A program made the translations under genes and the position numbers. Positions 33,979-48,000 of a DNA stretch of 64,000 nt are shown piece after piece; the first letter of the stretch is position 1; every line of letters starts with the position of its first letter. The notes beneath the pieces are model-generated. The model did not search any database. It was given only the letters and a program-made list of their open reading frames with translations, and was not told where the DNA came from. Source of the DNA: Beta vulgaris subsp. vulgaris (taxonomy: Eukaryota > Streptophyta > Magnoliopsida > Caryophyllales > Amaranthaceae); the NCBI RefSeq assembly GCF_026745355.1, contig NC_079206.1, forward strand, positions 6,345,044 through 6,409,043. Direction: 5' to 3'.

Positions 33979-35142
33979 TCACATGCGAACTGAGAATAAT
34001 TGTCCTATTAAAACAATAGAAAAATAATGACTAACATATATATTGATTTCAAATTAATTTGCTTGATCAATAATGAACTTTGGTCTTCAAATTATTGGTT
34101 TCTTCACTCCAGAAGGATCTCTACAATAACATTTGCACAATGTATACATAAATTTAGTTTTTTTGGGTGCTAGAAAGAGTTAGTTTGTGGGTTAGATGTT
34201 GAAATTTTATATAAAAGTACTCGTAAATATTAAGGAGTTAGTGATATATTATTTTATTAAAAAGGGAAGGTGAAACATTTATATTGTATATTTTTTTTAA
34301 ATAGTGGACAGTCAAAGAAAAAACAATATCGGGTTATTTGATAGTTGGGATCAACCAAGCAAAGGAAAAATAATGTCGGATTATTTCCATTTAGGGAACC
34401 ATTGTAATTATTCTAGGGTGGAAAGAAATGTAAAGCACTACAAGTACTTAGAAACCATGTTATATTGGGATAAAAATAGTACTATGTTTTCTAATACTTC
34501 TTGTGTTCTTTTGTAATGTCAATATTATAGCTTTTCTACTATTTACAGTTTACATTTTGACTGTATATGATAATTTATATATGCACAAGGATAATCATAG
34601 TCATATAGATATTGGATTAGACTCAACGTGTAGTTTTTTTTTTCTTTAATATCTCATTTGCATAAGGTTTACAAATACATAACCAAAGTCACTAGTGGTC
34701 AAAATTGTGTCTCGCCAAGTGTGAAAATACAAATGTTATAATTAAAAAAAAACGAAGGAAGTATTATTAGTAGCCCTCTACTTATATTATTGTTCCCTAA
34801 ACATGAGTACATGGCCATAACGATGATCTATGGTCAAATATCCGTTTATTTATTGCTGGAAATATTCTTCATAAATTTGGACAAGCTCTCCACTTTAAAA
34901 TGTCAGGTATAAATATAAACTGAAAATCAAAATTTATCATATTTAATCAAGTATAGTAACTTTATTTCAGATAAGTTTAGCCGAATAAAATGCGAGAAAC
35001 TCATAATTATAATTGTTATAAGTTATATCACACAAATACTCACATTTTTTTACTGTTTTTTCGAACCCCTTCTATATTTTTTTTATATTTCTATTGTAAC
35101 AATTAGGAACATGTTGTAGCTCGTACAATATAATTTCTAATA
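33979..35142. other. Intergenic, no gene recognised
   Basis: AT-rich. A degenerate Stowaway interior may lie at 34600-34770. Nothing else is supported. Confidence 0.5.
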
Positions 35143-35144
35143 TA

Positions 35145-35405
35145 CTACCTCCGTCTTTTATTAGTTTACCCACTTTGATTTATAATACTATTCATCTTTA
35201 TTACTTTGACCATCATTTGTACTTTATATGTAAGGAAAATATAATCATGTGTAATATTGTTTGATTCGTCTCAATATGTAGTTTTGAAATATTATTAAAT
35301 TTTTATAATTTTTACAAATACATAATTAGCGATATTATTACTCAAAGTTTTACATTGATAAATGTGAAAAGTTAAAAGGGGTAAACTAATAAAAGACGGA
35401 GGGAG
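35145..35405. mobile_element. Stowaway-like MITE
   Basis: The ends CTACCTCCGTCTTTTATTAG and CTAATAAAAGACGGAGGGAG are inverted with one mismatch and TA on both sides. Confidence 0.9.
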
Positions 35406-35570
35406 TATATGACAGCACATGGGGAAATCAAAAAATAGAAAAAGGAAAAAAAAAAAAAGGAGATAACTTACTAATTCATTTAAACAAAAAGGGGAGGGGG
35501 GAGGGAGATAAAGTACCACATTTAAACTGATTAAAAAGCAAAATGCAAAGACGGACTAGACACTTCACAT

Positions 35571-36156
35571 TAGGGGTGTTCATAAAAAATCAAAACCGAA
35601 ATACCGAAAAATCGGTCTAAATGGGTGGTTACCGTGCCGACAAAAAAAAGTTTTAACGGTAGGGTTACCGAACCGATAGATGGTACGTTTACCGAAATAT
35701 TTTGGAGTGAACGATTGTGAAATATTTTCAAACAATTACATTAATTCTAATATTTGTTGCTAAGTTACAACAATTAGAGGAAGTATGTAATTATTTGGAA
35801 ACTCTAATACTAATATAAACACTATAATTAGGAAATGAAGTAAATTCTTAGTGTTGGTTATGTTTTCTAATTGATTTATTACAAACTTTATAATACATTT
35901 TATATTAGAGTATATATAATATTAAAATATATGCACAAAAAAAACTGAAAATATATATGTACATTAAGTAAAACATAATAATATAACTTAAATAACGGTT
36001 AATGGTTAACCGATAATCCGTATCGAGAAAATGGTTAACCGCTTAGGCGGTAACCGGTCTAAACGATTACGGTTCGCAAAAAAGATTTAACTGAAACTTT
36101 CGGTTACCAAACCCAAATATTGTTTCGGGGTGGTCAACCACCCATGAACACCCTTA
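35571..36156. mobile_element. hAT-like MITE (GGGGTGTTCAT termini)
   Basis: The ends TAGGGGTGTTCAT and ATGAACACCCTTA are inverted. The flanks CTTCACAT and GTTCACAC match at six of eight positions, as a decayed 8-bp TSD. The arms contain repeated GGTTACCG/CGGTAACC words in both orientations. Confidence 0.7.
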
Positions 36157-36779
36157 GTTCACACGCATTGCGTACATATAAGGCTAGTTCCGTAGCCATT
36201 ATCCCCTTCTCTCATCTCCACTCGCTCTCTCCTCTTTTCACATAAAACCCTATAGAGGGGATGTGATGGAGGTTTTCATCCATAGTAAGCCCCTCTTTCT
36301 CTCCTTTTCACAGTTTCGAGTTGATTTTCTTGCTTTTTTCTTGTTCTTTCGTAGTTTCAATAAGTATCATCTGTGTGATGAGTGATGACTTTAGTCTCCT
36401 TTATTCCTTTTGTTGTCACCTCCTTTGGAGTGGATGTATTAGTTTGGTTTATTTGTGTGTTAGCAGGGTTTGGATCATGACTCTAGTTGAAGGTTGATTA
36501 TTGATAGGATCTTGTGCAAGATTGCAACGACGATCAGTATTTCTCGTACAATCGGTTGAATAAAAATCTAATTCTACATCAAAACTAAATCAGATCGTTA
36601 GACATCCTCATAAAATACCGCATCAGACAACGATGTAGAAGAGGATATATTAAAATGTATTTCTACTCAATGATCGTAATTTTAACATACTTTAAAATTA
36701 AGTTTTTTTCAATTTGATCTATATCTATTAATGAATAAAATTTCACAAAAGAATCCCTCTAGATTCTAGTGCGAGATGA

Positions 36780-36958
36780 ACGGTTCAATAATAAAGAACC
36801 TAAATATAAGGAATATTTTTGTCTCGACGTTTCAAGTATCTTCTTCTTCTTTCTTCATTTCCCCAAAATTTCTGATCATCCTTCGCATCGCAGCTTAGGG
36901 TTTTTCTTTCCTTCTCAATTCGCCTCAATCTTTTTTGTCAATTTCCTCCAATTATCAG
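36780..36958 (+). other. Probable non-coding 5' UTR exon of the MLF-like gene
   Basis: A pyrimidine-rich leader with CTTAGGGTTTTTC and TTCTCAATTCGCC words ends TTATCAG at 36958, followed by GTGAGT. The next plausible acceptor in phase with the gene is TTTCCAG at 39435-39441. The 5' boundary is not defined; transcripts could start as early as about 36.19 kb. Confidence 0.5.
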
Positions 36959-39063
36959 GTGAGTCATCTATCTCATGTTATACAAGATTTTCTTTCATAA
37001 TACCTGTCTTCTTGCGATTGTTAATGTTTAATTTTGTGATTGTTGATGTTAGTCTACTATTATAATCGTTTGTATCATTGAATTAGAAACTGTTAATGCT
37101 GTTCATGAAATTGTACCATATATTGCTTGAATTTTGTTTATGTTTTTCGTCTTCATACATCACAAATATGTTTATGAATGAATTCGAAATTTCTCTGTTT
37201 TCTCGCTTCGGGTGCGAATGATTCTCGAGTGTTTTCTCATTTTCTGGCGACATGTAATATCGTAACTGTTTATTTTAGTTTGATTGTTAGTTGCTTTGAG
37301 CTTTTGATTATGGATATTGGTGTTTTGCTTTAGGGCTAAATCTGCAAAAATTGTGTGAACCTTTCGGTTTGATAGTTCTATTTGCACCATATTATTTTGG
37401 TTTTGGATCAAGGGAGTTTCCCTAGGATGTTAGCTTGTTCGCTCTTCGGCTGTTTCGGTGTTATTAGTTTATAAGATGCATGAGTTATGTTGTGCTTTAA
37501 TTCTAGGAAGTAAATAGCTTTACCACCTTGCACCTATGTATCATGCTTAACAAAATAATTGTATCTGATGGTTGAACACTCTTCAGAGTTTACTATGATA
37601 TCACTAGAACCAAAGGCGCCTTTGCATGTACTAATATCTAGTTGTTAGCCTCTCTATTAGGTGAAATATGTTGAAACTTGGAGAGCATGTTATTCCTGTA
37701 GGATTTGATACTTTGCTATCTTTTAGAGTTATCTGGTTATTGCTGATGAACTTATATATCTTCTCTTCGTGGTTGGGATGGGTGTCCTGTCATATAGGCG
37801 AGTAGGCGACCTGCCTTGTTTTCTGTTTTAGTGCAATGATGGAAATTGTAGACATGTATATGACTTGGTAAATTTTGTTCTAATTGTGAATATTGTGGAA
37901 GGGTAGTGAAGATTAAGGGGGAAATGCTGACAACTGTAGTCGAGAAAGGACAGGAATGAGATAATCGTTTTCAAAAGAGAATTTGAAGCAAATGCTAATT
38001 AGATATATATTTTGTTGATATTGATGAATGACTTGTGTTTATGATGACAATCCTCGCATGGTTACAAAAATAGTCTTTTTGACATGTCAAACTGTATGCT
38101 ATAGCTGTACTCATGCAAACATTTGTGTGCAGTGGGAATTATTGTCACTTTAAGTTAAATTATGTGGAATAGCGTCCACAAGTGACTTCTAGAATAGTTT
38201 TTCCTTCACCCCTAGAGTTATGAATGATGATTTGGGTTTCTGCTTAAATAGTGGCTGATCAACGCATTCATATTTATGCTGCTTGTGGACAGTGGAACTT
38301 GCTTAATTTATAATCTGAATTCTACAATTTCCAATTCACTCTCCTTCTCTATAGGTAGCCTTGTAGAAGCAAAGCCCATTTTAGCTGATTATATGTAGAA
38401 GCAAAGCCCATGTTAGCTGATTATATGTAGAAGCAAATCTTCCAGTCCCAATTAATATTTGGAAATTATGATAATATGTAGAAGCAAAGCTTCCAGTCAC
38501 AATAACTTCCAAGTCATTATGTAGTTTACCGGTGCAGTAGGATGATCATGTTTCACTTATCTTGTTAAGACTATCTGCTGTGATCATAGATACTTTACAA
38601 ATTCCTGAGTGCGAATGTTTAACCAAAGGTAGACATTTGAAATTTAGTGCTGCAATTGCTATAGACTTGGGTGTTGTTATGAAAGTCCTGGTGCTTAAAG
38701 TTTTTCAAAGAAAGGAATTGTTGATATCTATGACATTTAAGTAACCAATGCCCATGTTAGCTGATTACATTTTGTAACATAGTTTCCCATTAGTAACTGT
38801 TTGGACTCTCTCAGCTAAATAATCTGAATATCGGAGTTTGGGCTTTCTAAACAGATATGTTGGTACTGCTATTTATATGTGTGCCGTAATATAAAGAAGG
38901 GCTATAGTTCCTCTTCTGGTGATCCCTGTATTTCTATGATGCTCTGAAATTTGTTTCTCTACTTCCTCTGTTTTGTTGCAATATGGGGGTTATGAATTGT
39001 AGTTTGGGAGAGCCATGTGGTAGGGTAGAGATAGCATAGTGATGGAAAAGGTGCTCATATGTA

Positions 39064-39227
39064 GAAGAGGGGGGAGGGAGAGAGAGAGGGGGGGGGAGGG
39101 GGAGGAGAGAGGGGAGAGAGAGAGAGGGGGAGGGGAGGAGAGAGGAGGGGAGTGGAGAGAGAGAGGTAGAGGTAGAGGGAGAGGGGGGGGGGAGATAGAG
39201 GGGGGAGGGGGAGGGGGGAGGGAGATT
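39064..39227 (+). repeat. Purine (GA/GGGA) tract in intron of the MLF-like gene
   Basis: More than 150 bp is almost entirely G and A, with GAGAGAGA and GGGGAGGG runs. It is about 215 bp upstream of the first coding exon. Frames across it, Arg/Gly/Glu-rich on the plus strand and Pro/Ser/Leu-rich on the other, are repeat artefacts. Confidence 0.9.
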
Positions 39228-39461
39228 GAAAGGTTTGTGTTTGTTGTGGAGAGAGAAACTATATATACCAAGGAAGGTATGTTGCAACAATTTCAAAGAA
39301 TTCATGATGGGGAAGTGTTGCAACTAAATAATATGTTTTACAATATCTCTTCTAATTTGCTGCTTTATCATAGATGACTTCGTTGATTTGCATCTTAATC
39401 GAAGGACACTTCAGTGTTAAATTTCACTTCTCTCTTTCCAGGAGTTATTGGCAAAAGGAAA

Positions 39462-41580
39462 ATGCAGGGAGGGAGAGGCAGAGATAATTTCTTTGACCCC
39501 TTTGCAGGCTTTAATGGATTCGGTGGTATGGGAGGCCATCAGAATTTGTTGTCAAGTGTGTTTGGGGGAAGAGATCCATTTGATGATCCTTTCTTTACTC
39601 GTCCATTTGGAAGCCCATTTGGAAGCATGTTTGAGTCTGGCTTCTTTGGTGCTAATGGTAATCCTTTCACTAATACACATCCAGCTGGGTTTATACAACA
39701 GCAAGAGCCACAGCCAAATAAACGAAGGGGACCTGTTATCGAAGAGTTGAATTCGGATGAAGAGCATGCAGAAGGAGGTGCTGAGAAGACGAAAGAGAAT
39801 CCCAGAAAGCATTCTAGATTAGCCAAAGAGCCTCATGTTGAGATCCCTGATGATGAATTAGATGGTAAAGGTACTTCTTCCTTTGTTTTTATTTATTTAT
39901 TTGCATATTATCTTATGTCTTTGTAATGTAACGAGTGATGTGTTACAGGTAGGAAAAACAAGCAAATTCAGTACAGAAATGAATATAACAATAGGATGAA
40001 CAATGCGGCGTTTCCTTCTCAGTCTCAATGCTACACTTTCCAGAGCTCATCTGTATCATATGGTGGTGCTGATGGGGCATATTATACTAAATCTACCACC
40101 CGAAGGGCAGGGAGCGACGGAGTAAGTACCTGGCTTTCAGTAGGGGATTGAAAACCATAGATGTTCCTCTCTGTGCATTGCTGTGCGTAACTTCATGTTT
40201 TCTGCATGTCAATATACTGCTGTTTGCTTTGTAGGTGGTATTTGAAGAGTTCAAAGAAGCTGATAGCACTACTGGTCAAGCAAATCACAAGGTCTCGAGG
40301 GGACTCCATAACAAGGTATAGTTTTTAGTCAATTCTTTTTTTACCTTGAAGAATGTATTGTGGATAATGGTTTATTTCATGTATAGGGCCATACTCTTGC
40401 AAGGAAGCTTAATTCTGATGGTAGAGTGGACACAAGGCAGACACTGCATAACCTTAATGAAGGTACATTCTACATTCTTACAAGAGTAGATATATCTGCG
40501 GGAGTACAATGACGATCACTTACATATTTTCCTTAATGTGCATCGGTTACAGATGAGCTTGCTGGCTTCGAAAATGCCTGGGAGGGGAGTGCTGGAAGGC
40601 ATTTGACTGGTGGGAGGCTGAGGTTGGATGAAGGTAAGAGCTATTCTTTGCTTGTCTTAGCGATAGGGAAGTTTGCGTGCTACTGTGCATCAGAGCATGT
40701 GGAGTGAACAAGTTTTATTCAGAGTTGTGAGTTGTGACAACCAATATACCTATATCTGTTGACAACTCAGAAGAGTGTCTCCTCTTGTCGCACCACAGCA
40801 GGGCCCTCTTTAGCGCCGGTGTCCCCGCTATGCGCTACTTGGTGTGAGTGAAGAAGGATTTGTATTTCAGCTGATTATATTCCTGATGCCGGCGAACTGT
40901 TTGTGTAAATGCGTGAGAGAAAAATAAAGATATCAATTTGTTCCAAAACAAATAAATAATCTTACTAGTAGTAGTATGTTTATGATTTTATGTGCATACT
41001 GGTTAGAGGGAAGCTCTGAGCTGTCAATAGACTAATGAAACAAAGCTTTTTCTTAATTTAAATTTTACCCATAGCTCTTAGGGGTGCTCACATTGTTTGT
41101 GGCCTTGGCTCCACTCCCTTACCCTGAAACAAGTTCTAGATGAAATGAGAAGTTGGACTTCCATTTCCAGGTGTTGATGTGGTCCTTTGGCTATAGTGAG
41201 CAGCACTGGTCCCCTGAACAGTCTACTTGCTCTGTGTCTGGGTACTCTGGCTGACATGGGCAGAAGTTGATAAGTGAATGGTTATGTTATTGTTAACCGT
41301 ATAGGTTATAGTGAGCAGCAGTGGTTGTGTTATGCTGTGCCTTTTTTTTTTTCCCTGGCAACTTAGCTGTGCCTTGTACTAAATGTAGTTCATCCTGTGA
41401 CCTCTAGGTAACCCACAACCTGGTAGCTTTGGACAAACAAGCAGGGGAGGTTGGGCACTTCCTTCTGTTCAGCATCAAGAGGACAACTCTGGCGTAACAA
41501 ATGCAAATCATGCTGCTCGTATAAAGCAGACAGGGAAAAGGGCAGCAGATCGTGGATCGCATGGAAGAACAAGGGCTTAA
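39462..41580 (+). CDS. Myeloid leukemia factor (MLF)-like protein
   Basis: Coding exons are 39462-39870, 39949-40121, 40235-40315, 40387-40462, 40553-40633 and 41408-41580. All have GT-AG junctions in phase, giving 330 aa. The first exon may instead end at 39864 (GTAAAG donor), removing two codons. The start MQGGRGRDNFFDPFAGF is the first ATG after the TTTCCAG acceptor. The N-terminal third is Gly/Phe-rich with DPFDDPFF and FGSPFGSMF. An acidic/basic linker follows (EELNSDEEHAEG). The Mlf1IP-type domain at about 160-275 includes YTFQSSSVSYGG, TTRRAGSDGV, SRGLHNKGHTLARKLNSDGR and LNEDELAGFENAW. The C-terminus is basic. MLF proteins are small nuclear-cytoplasmic adaptors; the plant role is poorly defined. 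It looks intact. Confidence 0.88.
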
Positions 41581-43730
41581 GAGATTTGCTGGCCGATATC
41601 AGTTATTTACTTGATGTACCTATATATAAAAATATGTTGTCGTAATCCCTGACAATCCTGCTATCTAGTTCTATATGGCAGGCCAGGCGTTTCCCTACTG
41701 GCTATTTTAGAGTAAGAGTAAAAAGTTTCAATTCGCCTTCCATGGTGAAACTTGTATAAATTGTCTTGGTTTGAGCAATGTATGGAAGCCCACACATTTA
41801 TATTGTGTGGCATTTGCATAGTTCGCGAGAGGGAGAAATGAACTCATAAGTTCGCGAGACTAGTGAGTGCATGCGATTTTGATGAGGGTGTCTATTTGAA
41901 GTGCGAAGAAACGTTCTTCACCAAATATATGAGGAGGGGGACTTCAATTAAGTTACTTATTGTGTGCTCCATACCGTTTACTCTTATCTGTTTGGTAGAT
42001 GTTACTCGTTAATCCATGTATGGATATGGATTCATACAACCTTTTTAACTTCAAAGAAAACCCAAAAAAAGTTTGTATAAATAAGTTTTTCTTATCACAT
42101 TAGATAATCGAGTCAGTTTGCTTTTCCGATTCAAAAATATAACAAGACTAATATTCTATCAATAAGGTAAAGACTTTTTATCTATAGCTTATATTTATGT
42201 TTTTCGAAATTTAACGATGTACTACCACTTTTAGAAAGTATCAACCTTTGGATTTTAAAATGGGCTTCAATTATACCATCACTGCCAATTTGAAGTCTTC
42301 AATTTTTTGCACTATTACTAGTTTATGTAGTTGCATTAAGAGTACCACATTCTAGCGTAAACTACCTCTACTGTTTATTAGTTGTAATGTTAAATTTTAC
42401 ACTATCTATTTTCTAACTTTTACCAGAAACTTTTGATTATTAGAAAGCTCACTTTACAATTCAAATAATATCTTTTCAAATAATTTTCACTAATAAATGT
42501 TTTAAACAAATTTTATGGTCAAAACCGTGTATTAGCAAACGTGAGAATCAAAATCTAGTAATTAATAAAAATGAGAAAAATTTGTTAAAAACATTCTATT
42601 GCTATTTTATGTGGTTGCAGGGAGCTCCAACAACTGCACCATAAGTTGAGAATCATATAAATTAGCAACCTCTTAGGTCATTTTCTGTAATGTTTTTGTA
42701 ATATCTCAGATATTCAGAAACTTGTAAAATATAATTAAAGGCACGATTTTGGAGATATTACAAAGAAAATAATGATATAAAACTACTCATTGTAGCATAT
42801 ATTATATTGTACATATAAAATTTTCAGACAAAAAGTGAAAAAGAAAAAATTGAGATCAGTTAATGGAATTTTCAATAAGTAAATGCAGGTTGCATAGAGT
42901 ACTTATGTAAGAATATTTGCATCTATAATATTGTTTCCAAAATCATCAAGTTTATCTACATCTTACAAGTTGGAGATTCTAAATAGACGAGATGACTTTT
43001 CAATCAATCTATGACCGCTCAGTGTTGCTATTGGTGCGAGTTGTAAGGGGTATTTGCTCCACTCGAGAAAATATATAATAGTCAATCTAATAATAGGGTT
43101 AAAAAGAGATGCAGTGTAAATAAGATGATGCATATTAAATAAAGGTAGAAGCTCCTACTGTCCAGCAAGGAAGAGCTAAACGGAAGTACTCCCACTTCAA
43201 GTAGACAATTCGAGATTATCCTTGCCCTCGACCCATTTCCTGCCCGTGTCGTATCAAAAGACTAAAATCATGGCACCTTGAAAGACCTTTTTGCAGGACA
43301 AGTTCCAACTTCGTTGCGAGATGAACTCAAGGAAACAAGTACTTCATCCTACAAAGCCTCAAGGCTTGGTATAGCTTGGATCTTCCTCTACGACTTTGAT
43401 CGAAAGGGTAAAAAAAGCTTTCATTGTTGTGGAATACGAAACCTTCGTATCTTAATGCATGTATTTAATTGATTGACGTGCAAGTCATTCTAATTGTATA
43501 ATATTTACAATAATTTATGATAAGACGTGAGTAACTTATTGTCCCTAAAATATTCACTTATAGTACAACTGTACAAGTAACTACTTTAAATACATGATCC
43601 ATTATCTAAAAGTGACTATTTTAACTCATAGAATAAAGTGACTCTTTTAACCTTTAAGAAACAAAGTTATATGGGCGTATACATTAAGACAGTCTCACAC
43701 AAGACTTATTAATAGGGTAAAACATAGGAT
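41581..43730. other. 3' flank of the MLF-like gene and intergenic DNA
   Basis: The 3' UTR probably extends about 200 bp past 41580. A degenerate Stowaway lies at about 42359-42580 (ACTACCTCTACTGTTTATTA at its left end). Nothing else was recognised; a stretch at 43190-43420 is less AT-rich but shows no known protein. Confidence 0.45.
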
Positions 43731-44016
43731 TATCCGATATACTACTTAATTTGTCCGACCAAAACCGAAGCCTGTATTTCAGCAGCTCCATTCGCCATTT
43801 CCCGGCGACCAACTAGTAGCAGTTAGGCCGCAGCCACCGCTCGACCGCCGGTTATTGTAAGATGTAAATTCTCTGCTTTTTTTCTTGTACAAGTGTTAAT
43901 TTGTGATTTTCACGATTATTTAAATTATTCGAATTGAGAAAGTTCCACAGAAAGGAATTAATTAGGATGATGAATTGTTGAATAACTTGAATTGTTGAGT
44001 TTAAGAATTGAAATTA

Positions 44017-44416
44017 GGTAGTGTTTGGAAACTTGTATTTCATTTCAAATAATGGAATTGAAATCTGGAATTCAGAGTTTGTATTTCAATTCCTAATCAC
44101 TATTTTGTAAAGGGGGGTTTGATAGAGCCGAGAGGAGAGAGAAATAGAGGTTTAATGGAGGAGAGAGAAAAAGTGTGGGTTTACTAAAGGAGAGAGAAAT
44201 AAATATTAGAAAATGTGGGTTTACTCATGGAGTTGGGATATGTATGAGAAGAGAATTTCAAATGACAAGGTAATAGCTTAAATTTGAAATTCTACTAATA
44301 TAGGCTTTTGATAAGAATTTGGACAAATTCCATAATTTCAAATTCCATGCCATCCAAACAATAGATTTCATCCAAATCCAGAATTTGAAATAAAATCTTG
44401 CTATCCAAACATAGCA
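44017..44416. mobile_element. MITE (GGTAGTGTTTGG family), 5' side of the ICT1-like gene
   Basis: It is flanked by TTA on both sides. The ends GGTAGTGTTTGG and CCAAACATAGCA are imperfect inverted repeats. The interior is rich in AATTTGAAAT/ATTTCAAATT words. It is the same family as 61381-61584. It lies between a possible 5' UTR exon (about 43740-43860) and the start codon at 45023. Confidence 0.65.
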
Positions 44417-45022
44417 TTAGTGAATTGCTGTGATTTTTTGGATTGATTGATTTATTAGAAATTATTTTAGTCCATGAAGAGAACTGTCTTGCCTATATCA
44501 TAACATCAGTAAGTAGTTTATAGTTATGATCCTGTCTCATTTAATATCTTACGTTATTTTTATGAATTAATTGAAGGTTAATTATAGTTGATGGAGTTTT
44601 CGGCTTGTTTGGTGAAATTAGTCAATTAGGTAGTCTATATCTGGAAGCGGATTTTTCGTAATCGTTATTTACTAATGTGTTTAACTTTAGATGTTAAAAT
44701 TGGAAGACGAAATCGGAAGTTTGGATTTTTTTTTGGAAGAAAGTGGAGGGAAGTCATAGAAGTATGATCCAGTGTCCATTTAAGATAAGAGATACAAATT
44801 AATGTTATGTTGACAGTAATATCTCTACTTTTCAAAAGTTTTACTTTTATGTTTAATTTGTTGTAAGTTAGTGATAATGAAACCATAAGCTGCCCCTCTT
44901 GAATTAGTTGTTTGTTAATGGAATTTTGGCACTGTATTTTGGTCAGATGATTTAGTCATCTATATCTTCACCCCTGAAAACCTGGATCCACTATTGCTCA
45001 AAGTTCAAATTCATTCTTGAAG

Positions 45023-48000
45023 ATGGCAGCTATTAGAATGACAACCAACATCCTCCTCAATGGAGTTTCACAGTCGGCTTTTCGGGCATTATCAACGAAA
45101 TGTGTCGCCTTAGCATTTTTGAGAAGCTCGCCTTACACGGGTTGCCGAAAAATCAGCATTGGCAGCTTCCGGTGTGCTGCGGCTTCAGAATATGGCGAAG
45201 GCCGTAAGAAAGCGTCAGCACGTCTCTCTCAGGTCCAGCAGCTTCTTGTGGAAGCTGAAGAGCGTGCTTCTTCTGGCGCCAACGAGCCTCCTCCTCCTAA
45301 GATCTCTCTTGGTAACCCATCTTTATTTTGCCCAAGGAAAATATTCTTGCTCTCATTTTAATAATTTGTACTTGAATTGCGGATGATATTGCTGCTTGAG
45401 AATTGGAGATTGCAAAGTGGATTAAAATTGATTATTTTTGTATTTAATGATGCTTCTATCAAAGTATGATGTCCATTAGTATGTGTTTCAATAATTTAGC
45501 AAGAATTATTGTCAGAAATTTTGAAGTTGACGTTCTGTGAGCAGACAGGCTGGAGTTTATTTTAATGAGGTTTGATCTTTATTAAGTTATATTTCTTCAA
45601 CTGATAATATGTGGGTACAAGCATAAGAAGAGCTTACTGGATTTTTTTTTATGAATGGGGGTAATTATTGGTTGGTCTTTAAGCTAATTTGCACATAGCT
45701 GGATTAATATGTTATGGCTATAGCCTATAGCTATTTGAGTATATACTTCTAGAAAGAATGTGTGTTTTCTGTGCAATCTCTTTTTTTTTTTTCTATAATA
45801 TGCCATTTCTAGATGAGGTGGTTGATCTTGAATAGCCATAGCAAAGATTTGAGAGCTAATTGCTGAACTATTTGCTTTGATAGTCCATCGAAGTATTACT
45901 ATGGCTTTTCTGGTTATAAACACAAAGTGTCATAAAAAAGACCTTCAGAAGTGACACTAACACACTCATAGCAAAACCACTTCCCGACTATCCTCTTTCC
46001 TAGATGCACCTTGAATTGCCACATCTCAAAGAATCATACGCCCTTGGCAATGTTCTCTTTCCTCTATCCTCTTGTCTCATGCACACTGTTCTCTATTTTG
46101 GCACTTTTGTTCAACCCCATATAGCTTTACCAGCAATAGTAAGTGTCAGATGATCAGCACGGGGAGCACTAAGAACTCTCCCCCCATCTCCATCACCCCT
46201 GCCTTAGTTTGAAAGTGCTAGGCAAGGAGCACATCTAGGCACTTTCTGGATCTTTTCCACTTCAATCTCTCTATTTTCAATGTGTGTCTCTCTCTCCTTT
46301 GTATCATTTCGGCCTCTCTCCTTCCCTCTCTTCACGTCTTCTTCTGTCAACTTTTTCATTCTTGCTTCTTCATATTTCTCTGCCTCTTGAATTCAGCCCC
46401 TATTCTTGCTTTCTTTTATTCTTTCTCGTCCTGTACAAGTTGTATGGCAATTCTACCTTTTCTATTTTTTCGAAAAAGGCTATGTAAAATAATGAAAAAG
46501 TTGACATTCTTACCATTACTTATGATCATTTCTTTTAGCAAGACTTCAAATATTAATATGCTTTATTGTAATATGGAAAATGGTTAGGTTAGCTTTACTC
46601 TTATTTTCTTTCCCTTTTGTTCTATTGTGACTTGTGAGCTAAGGGCCTGTTCATTTCCCTTAAAAAAATAATACTGGGTAAAAATAAGTTTTGATTAGTA
46701 AAAATCAGTTTTAGGTTCATCTTTTCCTACCTTTCCCATAATCCCATCCTTGTTTTCTTCTTTTTCTAAAGGCTTTTATCTTTCAGTACTTTCCTTTGCC
46801 ACTTATTGTGTACAAGTATCACTTTTACCTAAATTTGGGCTGTCTTACAGGAAACAAATACCACAAAGTAAGAAAGAAAAAATAATAAATAAAGTGTGCT
46901 TTGCCTATGAGTTGTGTGCGCCTTCACCTTGTACCTCATACTTTAGAAACTAAGGGATTCCAGGACTTCAATATGTTATTGTTAAGCAAGTTGGTCATCT
47001 ATAAGAGTTTTTGCTCTTCATTTCAAGCTTTTGGCATGTGTACTAGCTCTACTCTAGGTCATTGAGAAGAAAATCTCACTTTCATTGAATATATAACACT
47101 CTGCACGTGATCTCATACTGTATTAAGCTATGAAGTATAGTAACCTCTGGGACATGAGGCTCTCTTTTGGGAAACATTTCTATATTCCAACATCTGAATC
47201 TTTTTAGCGCCTTAGCTAGCTAATCAACAAACCAAGCTCATTCTTGGGACTTCATGTAGTTCTGCCTTATCGCTATGCATGGGTTAATGAACAAGAGTTT
47301 GTGAGCAATCCTCCGTGTAAGCATGGATGACCTGGTTTTTCTCCTTTTGTCAGGGCTCAGTTTTTCTGCAGAACTGACTTTTTATGCTTAATAGAACCCA
47401 TACCTATACATTCCTATGGCAACTTACAGAAGGTAGATTAGTCGTTGTTTGCCTATATTTTTAACTGAACTATGAGACAAATGCTTTTGGGAAATTGTGC
47501 TGTAACTATTGCTTCTACTTGATGTTCGCAGTAGAGAACAGGCGTAATATACAGTTACCCCCCCGCCAAGACACGATAGTACGAGGTCACAATTCCTCAT
47601 CAAAACCATGGGGGTTAAGAAGAATTGGGGAATCCCCAAATATGGACGAAGCTTGAAGTTTTTCATTCCATGATTGTTCCCATTTTCAAAAGCCCAACCC
47701 TTTCCATGCTACATAGGTTTTAGTCCCAAATTTCCCAAGTTTTAACTGTATCTCAAATACCTATTAGGCCATTAGGTATACATGGGAGCATATAATCTCA
47801 GATGGGAACATAAAGGGTCCACTTTATACTCCCTCCACGAGATTGGTGCCACTATCGCGAAGCACTTGTTCGGAGATTTATCTAATAATTTCCTCAATTT
47901 CTGTTCATTTAAATGCGAAGCAAATATACTTTTGGAAGTTCCTGCTTTTCCTGAAGTTTGTCGTTTTCAGTTTCTGCAATGTATGCTATTTACAATTGTA

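Noticed and set aside
38934..39377. Pro/Ser/Leu-rich and Arg/Gly/Glu-rich frames
   Set aside because: They come from the polypurine tract in the MLF-like intron.
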